Position numbers and translations under genes: made by a program. From Neodontobutis hainanensis (Eukaryota; Chordata; Actinopteri; Gobiiformes; Odontobutidae), in assembly GCA_024349245.1 (NCBI GenBank), contig JALDNG010000007.1:923001-987000 (forward strand): a stretch of DNA of 64,000 nt, read 5' to 3'. The notes beneath the pieces are model-generated. The model made no database searches. It saw nothing but the letters and a program-made list of their open reading frames with translations, and was not told where the DNA came from. Of this stretch, positions 1 to 11,814 are shown piece after piece (within the stretch, counting starts at the first letter, position 1; every line of letters begins with the position of its first letter).

Positions 1-651
1 CCACTTCCACAACATCAGGTGTAATGTTACTGTTTGTTGTGGCCTCACAACACTAATAATGAGTCTGGAAAACAATGTTGATGGTAAAGCTGTTCAACAT
101 CACCTCAGATCACTCAACCCCCGAGGACTTGTGTGCTGATTAAGTGGCTTTACATCGCTGACCGGACGGTTTAGGCTGGACGTTGCGTAAAAAAGTCCCT
201 TTTGAAAAAGTTTAATATATCAAATGTTGGTTTATGTGTCTCAGTGTATTTTTTATATAGGCCTAATGCTATGGCAATGTCTGAGATGTAGTTTCAGTTC
301 AAACCCTTACATAGACCAAAGCATGTCTATATGTCACAAAAGTCTATAGTAAAATAATATAGACTATAGTGTGCTGTCTAATTAATGGGCCAATGGAGCG
401 AAGAGCGTGCGTTTGGAGTGGTAGTTTTGTAAGGTGAGAAGACCATGGACGTTGGGTGTTGGCTCGTATTGTTGAAGGAGGGTAACACATATCTCAACCC
501 TGATCTGTAGTTGGACCTTGATTCAACCCTTCCCAGGCCCTGACACCAGTCAGTCAGTGAGTGGACGGACAACTCTGCGCACACAGCATCTCAGGCTCAA
601 ATCTCGCGCGTAAAATCAGAGAGCCCAAAGATCTTTCCTCTTAGGACTGGG
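1..651. other. Upstream region and 5' UTR of nkx2.7
   Basis: No coding region is supported here. The last part before the ATG at 652 must hold the promoter and 5' UTR of the homeobox gene that follows, but I see no clear TATA box. The reading frames present are short and carry no recognisable domain. Confidence 0.5.
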
Positions 652-1861
652 ATGTATTCCGGTGCAACAAGCTCCACGCCTTTTTCTGTAAAGGACATTT
701 TAAAGTTAGAACATGACTTTGAGAATGAGTTCTTACTGACTGACCAAGTTGTTCCTATAAATCATCACTCGCATCACGGCGCCTCCAAAGACTTCTACGA
801 GCTGCAGCCGAGGCCGCCTCAGCTCGAGATGCACGAAAAGACAGACTATGACAAAACAGCAGCGCAAGAGGACATGCAGAAATTCGGTAAGACAATAAGA
901 GTTTCAGTTAGGCGTGAAATGACCGCTTTGCACGTTAATTTAATACAACACCTTAAACAGAATTGTCAGCAGTGAACATGCATTATAAGTGATGGATTTG
1001 ACTCAGATATAACTCAAATAGTATAGGCCTTTAATACAAAATAAAAAGAATTACATGGATTATTATGGATTATTAAAACATTTTTGTTCAGATAAATTGA
1101 GCCTACTCTACATGTTTAATATTTAGCTTGTTTAGCTTTTTTAATTACTGTTTTCATTTTAACTAGTCCCAGAAAACTATCGTGGATTTATAACAGCAAA
1201 ATGAACACTTACGAAAAGACAAAAAGAAAGAATGGATTACTGTTTCACGTTTACTGCAGAAGGCCTCTGTAGTAGTTGTGTGACTGGGTATTAAGGCTAT
1301 TTTTTTTGTCTTTGTACAGATATGAGCGCTCTGGACGCTTCCCCGGACGCTAACCAGACTATGAAAAGCAAAGGCCGGGCGCGCAGAAAACCCCGCGTGC
1401 TCTTCTCGCAGGTCCAGGTGTCCGAGCTCGAGCGGCGCTTCCGGCAGCAGCGCTACCTGTCCGCCACGGAGCGCGAACAGCTGGCACAAGTCCTCAAACT
1501 CACGTCCACACAAGTCAAGATCTGGTTCCAGAACCGGAGGTATAAATGCAAGCGACAGCGCCAAGACCAGTCTCTGGAGCTCACGGGCTTCCCCAGCGCC
1601 CCGAGGAGGGTGGCCGTGCCAGTGCTCGTGCGGGACGGGAAGCTATGCAGCCCTGGATCTCACTCAACAGCGTACAACGTGTCGCTGGGACATTATAACC
1701 CCGTGGTAAGTTACAGGAACGGCAGTTTCTATGGTTACAGTTACCACGGGGTGCAGACTTCAGTGACAGGCCCCGGGGCTTACGGGCATCTGTCCGAGGC
1801 GGTGAACTCCGAGGGGCCCTTCAGCCACAGACACTTGCACAGCGCGAGAGGTCCAGTCTGA
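652..1861 (+). CDS. nkx2.7: NK2-class homeobox protein, nkx2.7 (NKX2-6-like)
   Basis: Nuclear homeodomain transcription factor of the tinman/NK2 family; family members pattern heart and pharyngeal endoderm. Two exons: 652-886 and 1320-1861, joined by GT/AG sites in phase 1, giving 258 aa. Residues 9-20 (TPFSVKDILKLE) are the TN/EH1 repressor motif, which binds Groucho-type corepressors in this family. The homeodomain is about residues 100-159, with recognition helix IWFQNRRYKCKRQ; the Tyr in NRRYKCK is the NK2 hallmark (position 54). About 25 residues later, RRVAVPVLVRDGKLC is the NK2-specific domain. The tail is Tyr/Gly-rich. A poly(A) signal lies at 1930. The neighbouring nkx3.1 supports identity with the NKX2-6/NKX3-1 pair of human 8p21; nkx2.5 is the main alternative but sits in another context. 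The choice of paralogue is inference from synteny; the class is certain. Confidence 0.88.
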
Positions 1862-1929
1862 ACTCTACGGTGCTGTTTTTGTGATGTATTTTTTTACATT
1901 AATATTATTCTTTTATTTACATTATAAGA

Positions 1930-1935
1930 AATAAA
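1930..1935 (+). terminator. Poly(A) signal of nkx2.7
   Basis: AATAAA about 70 bp after the nkx2.7 stop codon, in an AT-rich 3' UTR; the transcript probably ends near 1950-1965. Confidence 0.55.
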
Positions 1936-1965
1936 AAACTTCCCTGCACTCGGTATACAAGAGTG

Positions 1966-3781
1966 TTATTTAATAATAAATATTCCACATTTTCCCTGGT
2001 TAAATAGGCCTCTGTGGCCAACGTGTCTCAGAATAGCATCAAAATAATATTAAGGCAATGTTATGGGGCAGAGGAACTCTTCATTCTTATGTTGCCTAAC
2101 AAGAAGAAGCCTAGCTCATTGAAGGAATTTATTTCAGTGGCGACTAAGGTCCTAGTTAGGCCTAGGCCTATGTCAAAGATAAAATACAATTTTAACATAT
2201 TATCAACTTTTCCCATCCTTTTTGAAAAGCTGATAGGTCTATTTCAATTTTTTTGTATCTAAGGAAAGCAGCAATGGACATGTCAGCAGTCAGTCATGAG
2301 AAGGACAACATCACACTAACATGCCGAACCTCCGCGTGCGTAAAAGCAGAGAGGTTTTTTTTTTGGCCATGGCATGGTCAAAATATTAAGCTATAGCTTG
2401 TGGTAGGACTCTCGTTTTGAAAAATGTTGGTCAAACATCTAAAGTGCCAATGACAGAAACAGAATAAAGTGGCCAGACTATTGGGCTCATTTCTGTAAAG
2501 TTTGTTTTTATTTATTGACGTTACACAACCACTTTTAACTTCTTGCCACGTCTGCGTGCTAAACCCTTTCAAATGGTTTAAAAACACTTTTACAGTGGAA
2601 TAATTTGGTATTCAAGAGACATAGCATATATTTCCCCTGATGTAACCTACGTGTCTGTGAAGAAACATAACGTGGTGCGTAAATAACACGCGGTTGTAAC
2701 CGTAGCGTTGCACTCGTAGCCATCATAAGCCTACTCGAATACCTAAATGCAATTTAAGCCCACGGAAACAACACGACGAAGCACTAGAAAACAGAAGTTG
2801 CAGTGTTTATCCAAGGCAGCCATCAAACGTTAATGGATGGTGTGACATCTGACCTGGCAGGACAGCTCTATCAAACTGAGCTCATTATTGTCCCATTCAC
2901 AAATCCGCTGATAAGGCCTGAGAGCTTGTCCCGTTCCAACTTTGCTTAGTAAACAAAGCTGCAGACTGAGTGGCTCTGTAACTTTTTCACTTTACCTTTC
3001 AATCAAACAGGAACCAGTTCAAGTCAAACCTGTCAGTAATGGATAATCCACAGATAAACACATGCCAAAATATCAAAAATATAGGCTATTACTTATGGGC
3101 TTTCCGTAGACGGAATGTTATCTTATTTATTGTGCAGTAGCATATTCAAACCTTACGGAGTAAACTTGAGGCAGGTAGCCTAGAGCAAAGGATAGAGGAG
3201 CATAATCTCTAGATAAAGTGAAGTTACAGACTCAGAGGAGACTAAAGACATAGAATTGACAGTGTGTATCATTGTGAGGTTTATAGTTAGAGAAACGACA
3301 GAAGACAGTCAAGATTACCAACATAACAGTGTATTCATAAGAGTCAGTGTAAGTCTTGGTTTGACATGACGAGACATGGCTATCAATGAAAGCCTCATTA
3401 TGGTTTACTTTAAAAGGTTTTAGCTCATCCACAACATTACGTCATGTCAAAACGGAAGACAAATCATCTGTGATTTTGTAATAACATCCTCTTGGTTCTA
3501 AAACTGGTTATCTGTTGTTTATGATAGACACTGAGATTATTCAAAAGTCCCCTTTTCTTTGTCCAGTCACCAAACTGGGGTTGAAAACATTCTTCAAAAA
3601 ATAATTTTGGACAAGGAATTTAAACCTAAAGACAAAAAAATTTAAAACGTACTTGTTTATGGCCATTGCTGCCACACGGGGACATGAGTTCCCTCCAGTG
3701 GACAAGCGACACTTTAGAAGATAATATTACTTAATAGACTTTTCAGATGATGCAGATGATGGGTAGTACCTTAGCCATTCA

Positions 3782-3855
<74 letters not shown>

Positions 3856-5371
3856 ATTAATTCCCTAACTTTTTTTAAGGAAAAGACAAGTGAACAAACA
3901 CATATAGCCCAGCACAGTTCAGTTCAAGAGACCAACCAATTTTGTAAATGAAAATGTATAAAGTAGTCAAACTGGCTTCACTGATAACAATCATAATCAG
4001 CCCCATCTGCACAATCCATAGAAGTGTAAAACATTGTGTAATAATCCAGTCAAAAGATATAACACCAATGCTGCTATAGTTATGCTTTTGACAATGCTTG
4101 CTATGCTTTTGACTACAGCCCAATCCCTAATCAGACACTGTTAGGACAGATAAACAAGAGACGACTGACAGAATTATTTCAGTATCAACTTAGAGAAAAC
4201 ATTACTGGCAAATATCTCACACAGACAAATGCTTTTCTGGGCTCAATGGACAGATGTTTTACTATAACACATCTAATGCAGGACAAAACTTTTAGAAAAT
4301 GTTGTAAGTTCAACTGTCATTGTTTCCAGATTGGCAGGATGTCATTTTGTATAGTTTCTGTTGTTGAATAAATAATCCACTGACATAGATAAGAGTTTTG
4401 ACATGAGTATGACAGAGTATGGAATGTATTTTAAGTCAGAGGTAATGTATTTTAGCAAACAATGTGCAGAGACAGTCACAGACAGGTGAAGCCTATCACC
4501 TAGATAATCTAAATGCTGTGTTGACAGGACAGCAGCTAATGCTTAAGAAGAGCCTCAAGGCATTTCAAGGAGCTGACTACATGTCCAACCGATTACAAAG
4601 AGGAAGAAAATATTTAAAACAGCTGTGTGCTCATGAAAGCCCTTATAATTACGGTTTACAGGTGCATCAAATTATTGTATTCAAGTGCTGTATTGTTTAT
4701 TAATCAAAAGGGTTGGTGGTAAGTAAGTGGTGGGAGTTGTCAGTGTCTGGACCACAGACAGATCATGTGTATCATCCTAAAATACGTGAACTCCCAAAGG
4801 GGTTGCGACGCAACCAGAATCTCCAGCAGAAATGTCAACAAAATAAAGTGACAGAACAATAGCTGCGTCCGCTCAGGAGCCGGCCAAAATGTGAGACCAA
4901 CTCTTTAGTGACCTACGGAGCAGCTTCCACACCAGCCGGAGACTAAAAGGCAACATTAGGGCAACAACTCAACTAGTTTATATTTGGCAACTTTGCTGGA
5001 CTGGAAAAAAAATAAAGAAGTAGAAATAATAAACAGGGAATGATCTTGAGCCACTTAGTTAGTGGTTGTTAACCACATGGTTCACATAAACAAACAAACA
5101 CATCATGACTAATTTTGTAATTTGTATATAGTGTAAAAAAGCTATATAAATAATGATAAAACAGTGGGTCTAATATCAAAACATACATTTCTAAATTCTA
5201 AAATATAGTACATTCTGTCCTTTAGATCTGTGTTCATTCATTGTGTGTTTGCTTTTATTAATACATTTTTGAAAGATTTTAAATGGTAAAACAAATAGTA
5301 GTTGCTTAAAGTGAAAGTCACTTGGCCCGCCTCCTCTACTTGTTGGTGCAGTCACTGGCCCTCCCCGGCAC
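1966..5371. other. nkx2.7 - nkx3.1 intergenic region
   Basis: No gene is supported in these 3.4 kb; open frames are short, low-complexity and without domains. The region holds a TA microsatellite at about 3784-3850. It also holds a non-repetitive stretch around 2830-3010 with forkhead, GATA and SOX/TCF-like sites (see findings). Confidence 0.6.
3784..3850. repeat. (TA)n microsatellite
   Basis: Pure alternating A/T dinucleotide run of about 67 bp in intergenic DNA. Confidence 0.97.
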
Positions 5372-5374
5372 TTG

Positions 5375-5381
5375 TATAAAT
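5375..5381 (+). promoter_or_regulatory. TATA box of nkx3.1
   Basis: TATAAAT lies about 97 bp upstream of the chosen nkx3.1 ATG, with a GC-rich stretch just before it (5325-5370). It would place the start site near 5405 and give a 5' UTR of about 65 nt. Confidence 0.5.
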
Positions 5382-5471
5382 TCAGACTGTTACTCTGAGC
5401 GGAGACACTTCACCCTTTGCATGCCTTCAGGCACAGAGAGGACCATACTCCTTTGGATTTGTGGATTAAAA

Positions 5472-6239
5472 ATGTCTGGTGTCAAACCTCTAACGTCCTT
5501 CCTTATTGAAGACATTCTTGCGTTTAAGGACAGCACACAAGTTAACAACAAGAGGTGTTTACAGAAAATAGACAGATGTTCACAGTGGAAAGAGGAGTTT
5601 AAGCAGCTCTCGGAGCAACATTGTTCTTCTGACACAGCAGTTGACATGCAGACAGGTGAGTCACTTCCAAAATAGGCTTCATTGATGGGTATGACTTCAT
5701 TAAAAAAGTAAAGCTTGTGTTGAGAAACAGGATACAATAGTATTTTGGCAATCACCCATGAAACAGTAACAGACAGTATGTACTACTGTACAGTATGTGT
5801 TATTTTCAATGTATTGACAGAAGCTTACTTGTTTTTCTCAGAGATGCTGGATGCTCCCTGTCCCAGCTCTTTAGAGGCCTCCAGTCTCACATCCAACGGG
5901 AAGCAGAGGCGCTCCAGAGCTGCATTTACTCATCTACAAGTGATGGAACTCGAAAAAAAGTTTAACCATCAGAAATACCTGTCAGCTCCAGAGAGGGCTC
6001 ACTTAGCCAGTGCATTGAGACTAACAGAGACACAGGTGAAAATTTGGTTTCAGAACCGCAGATACAAGACCAAGCGCAAGCAACAAACAGAGTTCTCTAA
6101 GGACATGTGTCATGTGGAAGAAATGGTCTTGAGAGACAATTTTGTGAGATCAGCCCTTCTCACGTCCTACTGCAAAGCATATCATTACAGTCCATATCTA
6201 TGGGACAATGGTGGCCCATGGGGTCCAACATTATTGTGA
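5472..6239 (+). CDS. nkx3.1: NK3-class homeobox protein Nkx3.1
   Basis: Nuclear homeodomain transcription factor; in vertebrates NKX3-1 acts in sclerotome, vasculature and (mammals) prostate. Two exons, 5472-5655 and 5842-6239, joined in phase 1, give 193 aa, shorter than human (234 aa). The N terminus KPLTSFLIEDIL (residues 5-16) is the EH1/TN motif and is nearly the same as in human NKX3-1, which is why I use the ATG at 5472. An in-frame ATG also lies at 5421, after the TATA box, and would add 17 residues. The homeodomain is about residues 82-141, with IWFQNRRYKTKRKQ; T in YKTKRK is typical of NK3 rather than NK2. There is no NK2-specific domain. ATTAAA poly(A) signals follow at 6300. Confidence 0.92.
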
Positions 6240-6299
6240 AGTTATTAATACTTTCTCTATCATATTATACTATTTTATATTCTTCTTCTGACATTGTAA

Positions 6300-6312
6300 A
6301 TTAAATATTAAA
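6300..6312 (+). terminator. Poly(A) signals of nkx3.1
   Basis: Two overlapping ATTAAA-type signals about 60-70 bp after the nkx3.1 stop. Confidence 0.45.
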
Positions 6313-7005
6313 AACAGAAGCCTTCCAAAATGATGATGCATTCTTTGTACTTACGCCCAAGATAACATAGTAAGTATACAGATGTGAAAATGTGTCAATC
6401 ACTTTATTACCTAATTATATAGTTATTAGTCTAGTTAACATGGTAACATCCTACTACCCATGTGCAACACCTAGTCTTTCATTTAGTCTTTCCTCATGAA
6501 GTGATAAGATTTTAGTGAGAGCAGACTGATCATAGAAATGTGGGCTGCAAAATGACTTAAATTCTTTTAAGAGGTCTTTGGCTGATTAGATGGATATGCT
6601 CTGGTTTTTGTGGGTCATGTCTTATCTAAGACACTTTGGCATGTTGTGGAGAATCAGCCAAGTGTCTTGTGTGCAGTGCTAACATAACCAGTTTGTTAGC
6701 ATGATTCATGCTGTGGGATGTGATAAAGTGTCACAATAGTCTGAACAAAAAATGTCAAGGGGTGAAAAATAGACCTATTTTTGAACTCACAATATAATAT
6801 AAAATAAAAATATATTTAATGCTTTGTATATGTGTCCTTCAGTTTGTCATTATAAATCAGTGAAATCGTTTAATTTCTTGTCTAAGTTTAAATTTGGATA
6901 AAGTTGGATAACTCTTCCATAAGTTAGCGCCTGCCTTACTTAGTTTATTGATTCATGACAACATTATATATTAGATAAAGCCAACATTGTGAGTAGAACT
7001 TTGTG

Positions 7006-7035
7006 CAGGTGGCTGACTCATCACAGAGTCACCTG
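7006..7035. promoter_or_regulatory. Symmetric E-box / AP-1(NF-E2) / E-box motif
   Basis: CAGGTG at 7006-7011, TGACTCA at 7014-7020, GAGTCA at 7026-7031 and CACCTG at 7030-7035 form an imperfect inverted repeat. GATA motifs flank it: AGATAA at 6973 and TGATAA at 7116 and 7125. That combination is known from erythroid enhancers; assignment to slc25a37 is inference from position only. Confidence 0.35.
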
Positions 7036-9007
7036 GTAATCTCACTGGATTTAAGTCTTTAAGAAGGAGAGGCATGTGTGTGGGATTAAACTGTTATAAT
7101 CAAAGGGCAGATGACTGATAAAAATGATAATGGAAGACTGAAGTGCCAATGTGACTTAGAGGACAGATCAGTTTTAATGGAATGTTTCAGAAACTATTCC
7201 AAACAAATTGGTTTCACTTAAAAACTGACATAAACATATAGTAACACATTTACAAGTCAAGTGAGAATGATTATTAGTTAGTTTCTTCAATAAATGGAGC
7301 TCTTATCCGTATAATCAGATCCACCATTGAGTTTATGGCTTTGGAGTAAACAGGTAATTAGACATGAAGAGGGCACCGATAGCATCTGTTTTGACGGCAG
7401 TGAGAATCTGACAGTGTCTCTCAGCCATATACAGACACGCTCATCAGATAAAGGAGAAGTTTAAGGTTGCAAGAACTATGATTATTGTACTTGGTATTGT
7501 AATCCCTGCACTTCCGCAGGCTAAAAAAGACACGGTACGTTGGTTCACAAATACAACAAACTAAAAACAACATCATCTTGTCAGTTTCCTTTTTCTTTTT
7601 GCAACGGGGTGTGTATTTTATCTTTGCTGCTGGCACCTGGATTAACAAGATTCTGAAGATGCAAAAAATCTAATATCCTAAACATGTTTTATAGAACTAG
7701 TCATCTCCATACTTACATCTATGTTGCCATTATTTAAATTATTTATTGTACCATACCCTCAATGATTTGCAGATTTAATGGCAGTAAATCCTTAAATCTA
7801 CCGTAAGAGCTGGAGGACCACAAAAAACCTGTGTATCAAACATTAGCATGTTAGCAAAAGAAACAGCCATGACATGAGCATTAGCTTGTTGGAGGACTAA
7901 GACCTTAACCTTAATTAACGGCAACCTAGGCAGAAAAGACACATTAATATCCATCAGTATTGTCCTCTTTTCTCAATAAAAAAATTACCTTGAGCCTTTT
8001 TAGAGGGGCAGCTAATTTAAAAGACATGTTTACTTGCTCAGTTAAACCTTTTCCATTTTTACCGCCTTTTTTCAATATTAAGAGCCCGGAAGCCCGCCAA
8101 TTGGGCATGAGCAGCAACACCCACATCTAGCCATTTACATTTACTCCAAACACAGACCAAATGGCAAGTAAACAAAAACAGGTGGTACCAAACTCTGCCA
8201 TGTTGTGCCAAATGGAGACTGCCTGACCATTTCATACTAAAACCTTAATGGTTTTGGTTTGTTTCAATTATAGAAGAATTATAGTTGGTGCAGGTTGTGT
8301 TGACATGTGAGGCTGTGATTTGAAATAGTGTTTGAGTGTTTGATATTTTTTTAGGTGGAAATTTTTTGGGGCTATTTAAACCCTTTAAAACCTACCCTGT
8401 TTTTTGGTGTGCCTGCTCGAAAATGACATGTCCACAAATTGTGTAAATTGACTGTATCTATGTAACTATAAGGTATATTTCAATAATTCGGATTTATTGG
8501 AAAATAAAGGGGGCCCTTGTGAGATTTTCCAGAATTTGCATGTTAAAGTATTAGAATAAATCAAAATGAAAAACAGTTAAAGGAGCGTTATGGAAGATCC
8601 CCGTAAACGAGCAAGCACGCGCATTACATCATGTCCGCTGAAACAGCGCGGGAGATTCAATCCCGAAACCTTCTCATTGAATTTTCGGTGCAGGGCAGGC
8701 TTACAGAAGAAACCGCGCTGTTGTTAATGCATGTATGGGTTAGAATTTTTTTTTGTTTGAACCATTAAAACTTCCGTAATGCCTCTGCTAATTCACGCTA
8801 ATTGCGCTAAACAGGAAATACTTTTTCAAAATAAGTGCGCCATATAAAAACAGGAAGTCAGACATTATTAAGATAAAATAGGACAATATGTTAAATAAAT
8901 TACCAGAAGTATTTCTAGCAATCATAAAGTGTACTCTTGGTTATTCACATTTACATTTGGGTTTTACACAATGGTGCTGTTGTTGTTTCACTGTTGCTTC
9001 TCACTGT

Positions 9008-9165
9008 TGCCTCTCAGACAGAAGGTCCAGGGTGGAGTTTGCATGTTCTCCCTGTGTTCGGGTGGGTTTCCTCCGGGTACTCCAGTTTTTCCCACCTAGA
9101 TCAAAACATGCTGGGTGCCCCCTGGTGTGGCTGCCGACAATGAATTTTCCCTCTGGGATAATAAT
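9008..9165. repeat. Relic of a common teleost interspersed repeat
   Basis: The stretch with 'gtttgcatgttctccctgtg' and 'gtttcctccgggtactccag' is the hallmark of a very abundant fish repeat, probably an L2-like or SINE-type 3' part. A different part of what looks like the same family recurs at 15110-15235. The long open frames here are by-products of the repeat. Confidence 0.6.
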
Positions 9166-10343
9166 AATTAAAATGCCAGGCAAGCCTAGCTTCTTGAGAA
9201 GTAATAGTGTGGTCATGCAGCCCTGGTGGTTTTCTTCAAGGTGGCCAAAGATGCTTTGAAAAACATGTAGATCTCCTAAAAGATAGAGCAAAAACCAAAG
9301 CCAACCATAAAGACAGCCTTTGTTCGTGATTCAATATGCCATGACTAGCTGACAAATTCGCAAGAGTTGATAAGGTGCTTTGGGTTTCTTCTCATAAACT
9401 TCTTTCAATAATGTAATTCAATCCCTCATGTTACAATTCCTGGGGATCAGCTGTTTATCTTCTCCCATCAGCAGATACATACTGCTGCATCCATCCTATG
9501 TGATGCGTAACATGGATTATATGACTGCTTGTCCAATGTTCTTATCCTGAGTATCAAAATGTGCTAGGACATTTAACTTTAGATTAAAACATGACAAGGA
9601 CAGAAGACATGGGCTGAGGGTCTGTTTATTGTGTGTTTCAGATAAACAGGCTTTAGCTGAACAAGGGCAAAAACTAAACCATGAGTGTACGTGTCCTGGA
9701 GCAGGTTTGTTTGGAATAACGTTCAGCAATGTCTGCATCTCACAATCACATCTGTCTAAATGAGTCACCATTATACACCATTTGATTTTCAGTCCAACAT
9801 TTGGCAGCTTTAAATAAACAATTGAACAAAAGTGCTTGGATTGACAAGATACTGAAAATTCCAAAATGGCAGAGCATTTTATTTATTTATTTCAGATATG
9901 AGGACAACTGTTAAAACAAAGACATGCAGCCATAATGTTCAGTTTTAGTGACCTAAGCAAGCTGAGAAATGCCTTTTAAATAGAGTTTTTGGTTGAGACG
10001 TGCTTAGTACAAAATATGAATTGTGAATTGTACTCAATGTTATTGATGTAACACTTTTATTCTTCACAATTTTATAATTTTGAGTAAAGTCTTGTACAGT
10101 AAATATCAATGCCAAAACGGATCAATCCAACTGGCAGGTGAAACAAGAGTCTCTTATCAGAGCAGGAATATTACTGTGCAGAGGTCAGGGTGTATCTTGT
10201 AGGAAAAAAAATACCTTATAAACAACTCACCTAAACTCAATGAGATGGAGATGGTGGCCATAATGGATACTTATGTGCTCTAGATCATGAATGCACATAT
10301 ACATTTTTGATGTGGGGTACTTATTATTTTCCTGTCACATACA

Positions 10344-10560
10344 ATCAGCAGCCACTTTAGTAGGTACACCTTTGAGGAGTTGAGGTACAGTTTTGGCGGT
10401 TTGAATACCCTGGGGAGCAACTCTAGCCACAGTCTACCTGTGCTATGGAGAGGGATGCATCAAGAAGGGCATCTGGCATAAAAACATTGCTAAGCTACTT
10501 ATGTGAGCTTCTTTGCAGTGGTGACCCCTGGATTGGGATAAGCTGAAAGGCAGTTACTAT
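10344..10560. repeat. Composite repeat block with RTE/SINE-like tail
   Basis: Starts with a fragment of a widespread fish repeat ('cactttagtaggtacacct'). From about 10437 follows a short tail with 'gaagggcatctggcataaaa' and 'ggtgacccc...'. Nearly the same words occur in the RTE-like element at 56.8-57.6 kb of this window, so the two copies belong to one family. Confidence 0.55.
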
Positions 10561-10573
10561 TGACAGGATAGTA

Positions 10574-10792
10574 TCACACAGATGTTGCAGATTTTTTGGC
10601 TGCACATATGATGTAAATCTTTGATTTCACCAATTCCCAAAAGTGCTCTATTTTATTGAGATCTGGTGACCGTGGAGGCCATTGAAGTAAAGTAAACAAA
10701 TTTTCAAGTTCAAGAAACCAATTTGAGATAGTATGAATTTTGTGAAATAGTGTCTCATCCTGCTGTAAAGAGACATCAGAACTGCATCTCAT
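10574..10792 (-). pseudogene. Tc1-like transposase fragment (C-terminal part)
   Basis: A 72-residue open stretch contains WPPRSPDLNKIEHFWE, the C-terminal signature of Tc1/mariner DDE transposases with the third acidic residue. Nothing of the DNA-binding domain or first catalytic Asp is found nearby, so it is a dead fragment. Confidence 0.75.
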
Positions 10793-11034
10793 TTAATATT
10801 TTTTTCTTGTTAGTAAAAATCTCTGTAGATCAAGTGTTTAAATTACTCAGAACCAAGAAACAGCTGTCTATCGCCACAAAGCCGCAGTTTAGCTAACATA
10901 CTGTGCCTGGTTTTAAACTTTATTGTTTAGGTTATATGTAAGCCACGGTAACCTTTGTCATATTTCTGTTTTAGTAATTCATTCATTTACAGTATTTAAT
11001 TCAAATAAACTACTGGAGAGGAGATTTTTTGTCC

Positions 11035-11400
11035 AATCGTCAAACCTCAGATTCAGGAGGAATGCAGTTTTCATCCCAGTCGTGGAACACTGGACCAGCT
11101 CTATACCCTTTCCATGTTCAGGAGACTTTTACCAACCAGTCCACTTTTGGCTGTGTCCCTTGGAACCCTGTGGGGGGTGCTCTGGGAGTATGGGGTCTGG
11201 TACCAATGCCTCCTAAATGCCTCCCTGCGGAGGTGTTCTAGGCACGTCCCACCGGGAGGAAGTTCTAGGACATGCTGGAGAGATCCCCGGAGGAGCTAGA
11301 GAAAGTGTCTAGGGAGCGGAAAGTCTTGGCGTCTCTGCTTAGACTGCTGCCCCCGTGACCCGGCCCCGGATAAGCAGAAGAAGATGGATTGATCAATGGA
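11035..11400 (+). repeat. 3' end remnant of a Rex-type non-LTR retrotransposon
   Basis: Ends with 'ctgcccccgtgacccggccc' followed by a purine-rich GGATAAGCAGAAGAAGATGGAT tail broken into GATG-like units, which is the typical 3' end of truncated fish Rex-type LINE copies. It is locally GC-rich against AT-rich surroundings. The overlapping open frames carry no intact domain. Confidence 0.6.
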
Positions 11401-11609
11401 TAATGTAGGCTACTGGTGAATCACAATAATAAAATCATATTTAATTACACCAATATGTGTTGCCTGTCTCCATTAATCAGATCAACAAGAAAAGGATATT
11501 TAGATAGTTACCCACTTAAAACTTGCCGTCTCTTGCTGCAAACCTACTGCACACAGTAACGACAATACACACATTTGCCCTTAAGATAGGGAGGGTTGTT
11601 GTTAATATA

Positions 11610-11686
11610 GTTGAGCAATACCGCCCTCTAGTGGCAGTCTGCCTCCCCCTACCCTCTGTAATTAACAAGGGAGCTTATTGCTCAAC
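11610..11686. repeat. Short fold-back with 11-bp arms
   Basis: GTTGAGCAATA at 11610-11620 and its exact reverse complement at 11676-11686 enclose about 55 bp. It could be a small MITE relic or a chance hairpin. Confidence 0.4.
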
Positions 11687-11808
11687 CCAACATAACTGAA
11701 TGAGCTCAAAAGTAGACATTTAATTTTTCATCAATGTATAACAAACTCAGTGTCAAATATAGAGGCAACAGAACACATAAGACACACACAGCTCAGCTCA
11801 CCCGCATC

Positions 11809-11814
11809 TTTATT
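11809..11814 (-). terminator. Candidate poly(A) signal of slc25a37
   Basis: AATAAA on the - strand, about 1.6 kb after the slc25a37 stop. If used, the 3' UTR covers about 11.79-13.41 kb; that stretch has no coding region and contains an A-rich run at 12179-12205. Confidence 0.4.

Larger units (their letters stand above)
6313..10340. other. nkx3.1 - slc25a37 intergenic region, left half
   Basis: No gene is supported. It contains an E-box/AP-1/GATA cluster at 6890-7130, a CpG-bearing patch at 8585-8880 and a relic of a common teleost repeat at 9008-9165. The rest is AT-rich single-copy-looking DNA. Confidence 0.55.

Noticed and set aside
1163..1564. 133-codon - strand frame
   Set aside because: Shadow of the nkx2.7 homeodomain exon on the opposite strand.
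8888..9291. Overlapping open frames on both strands
   Set aside because: They fall on an interspersed repeat with no known protein; no splice or domain support.
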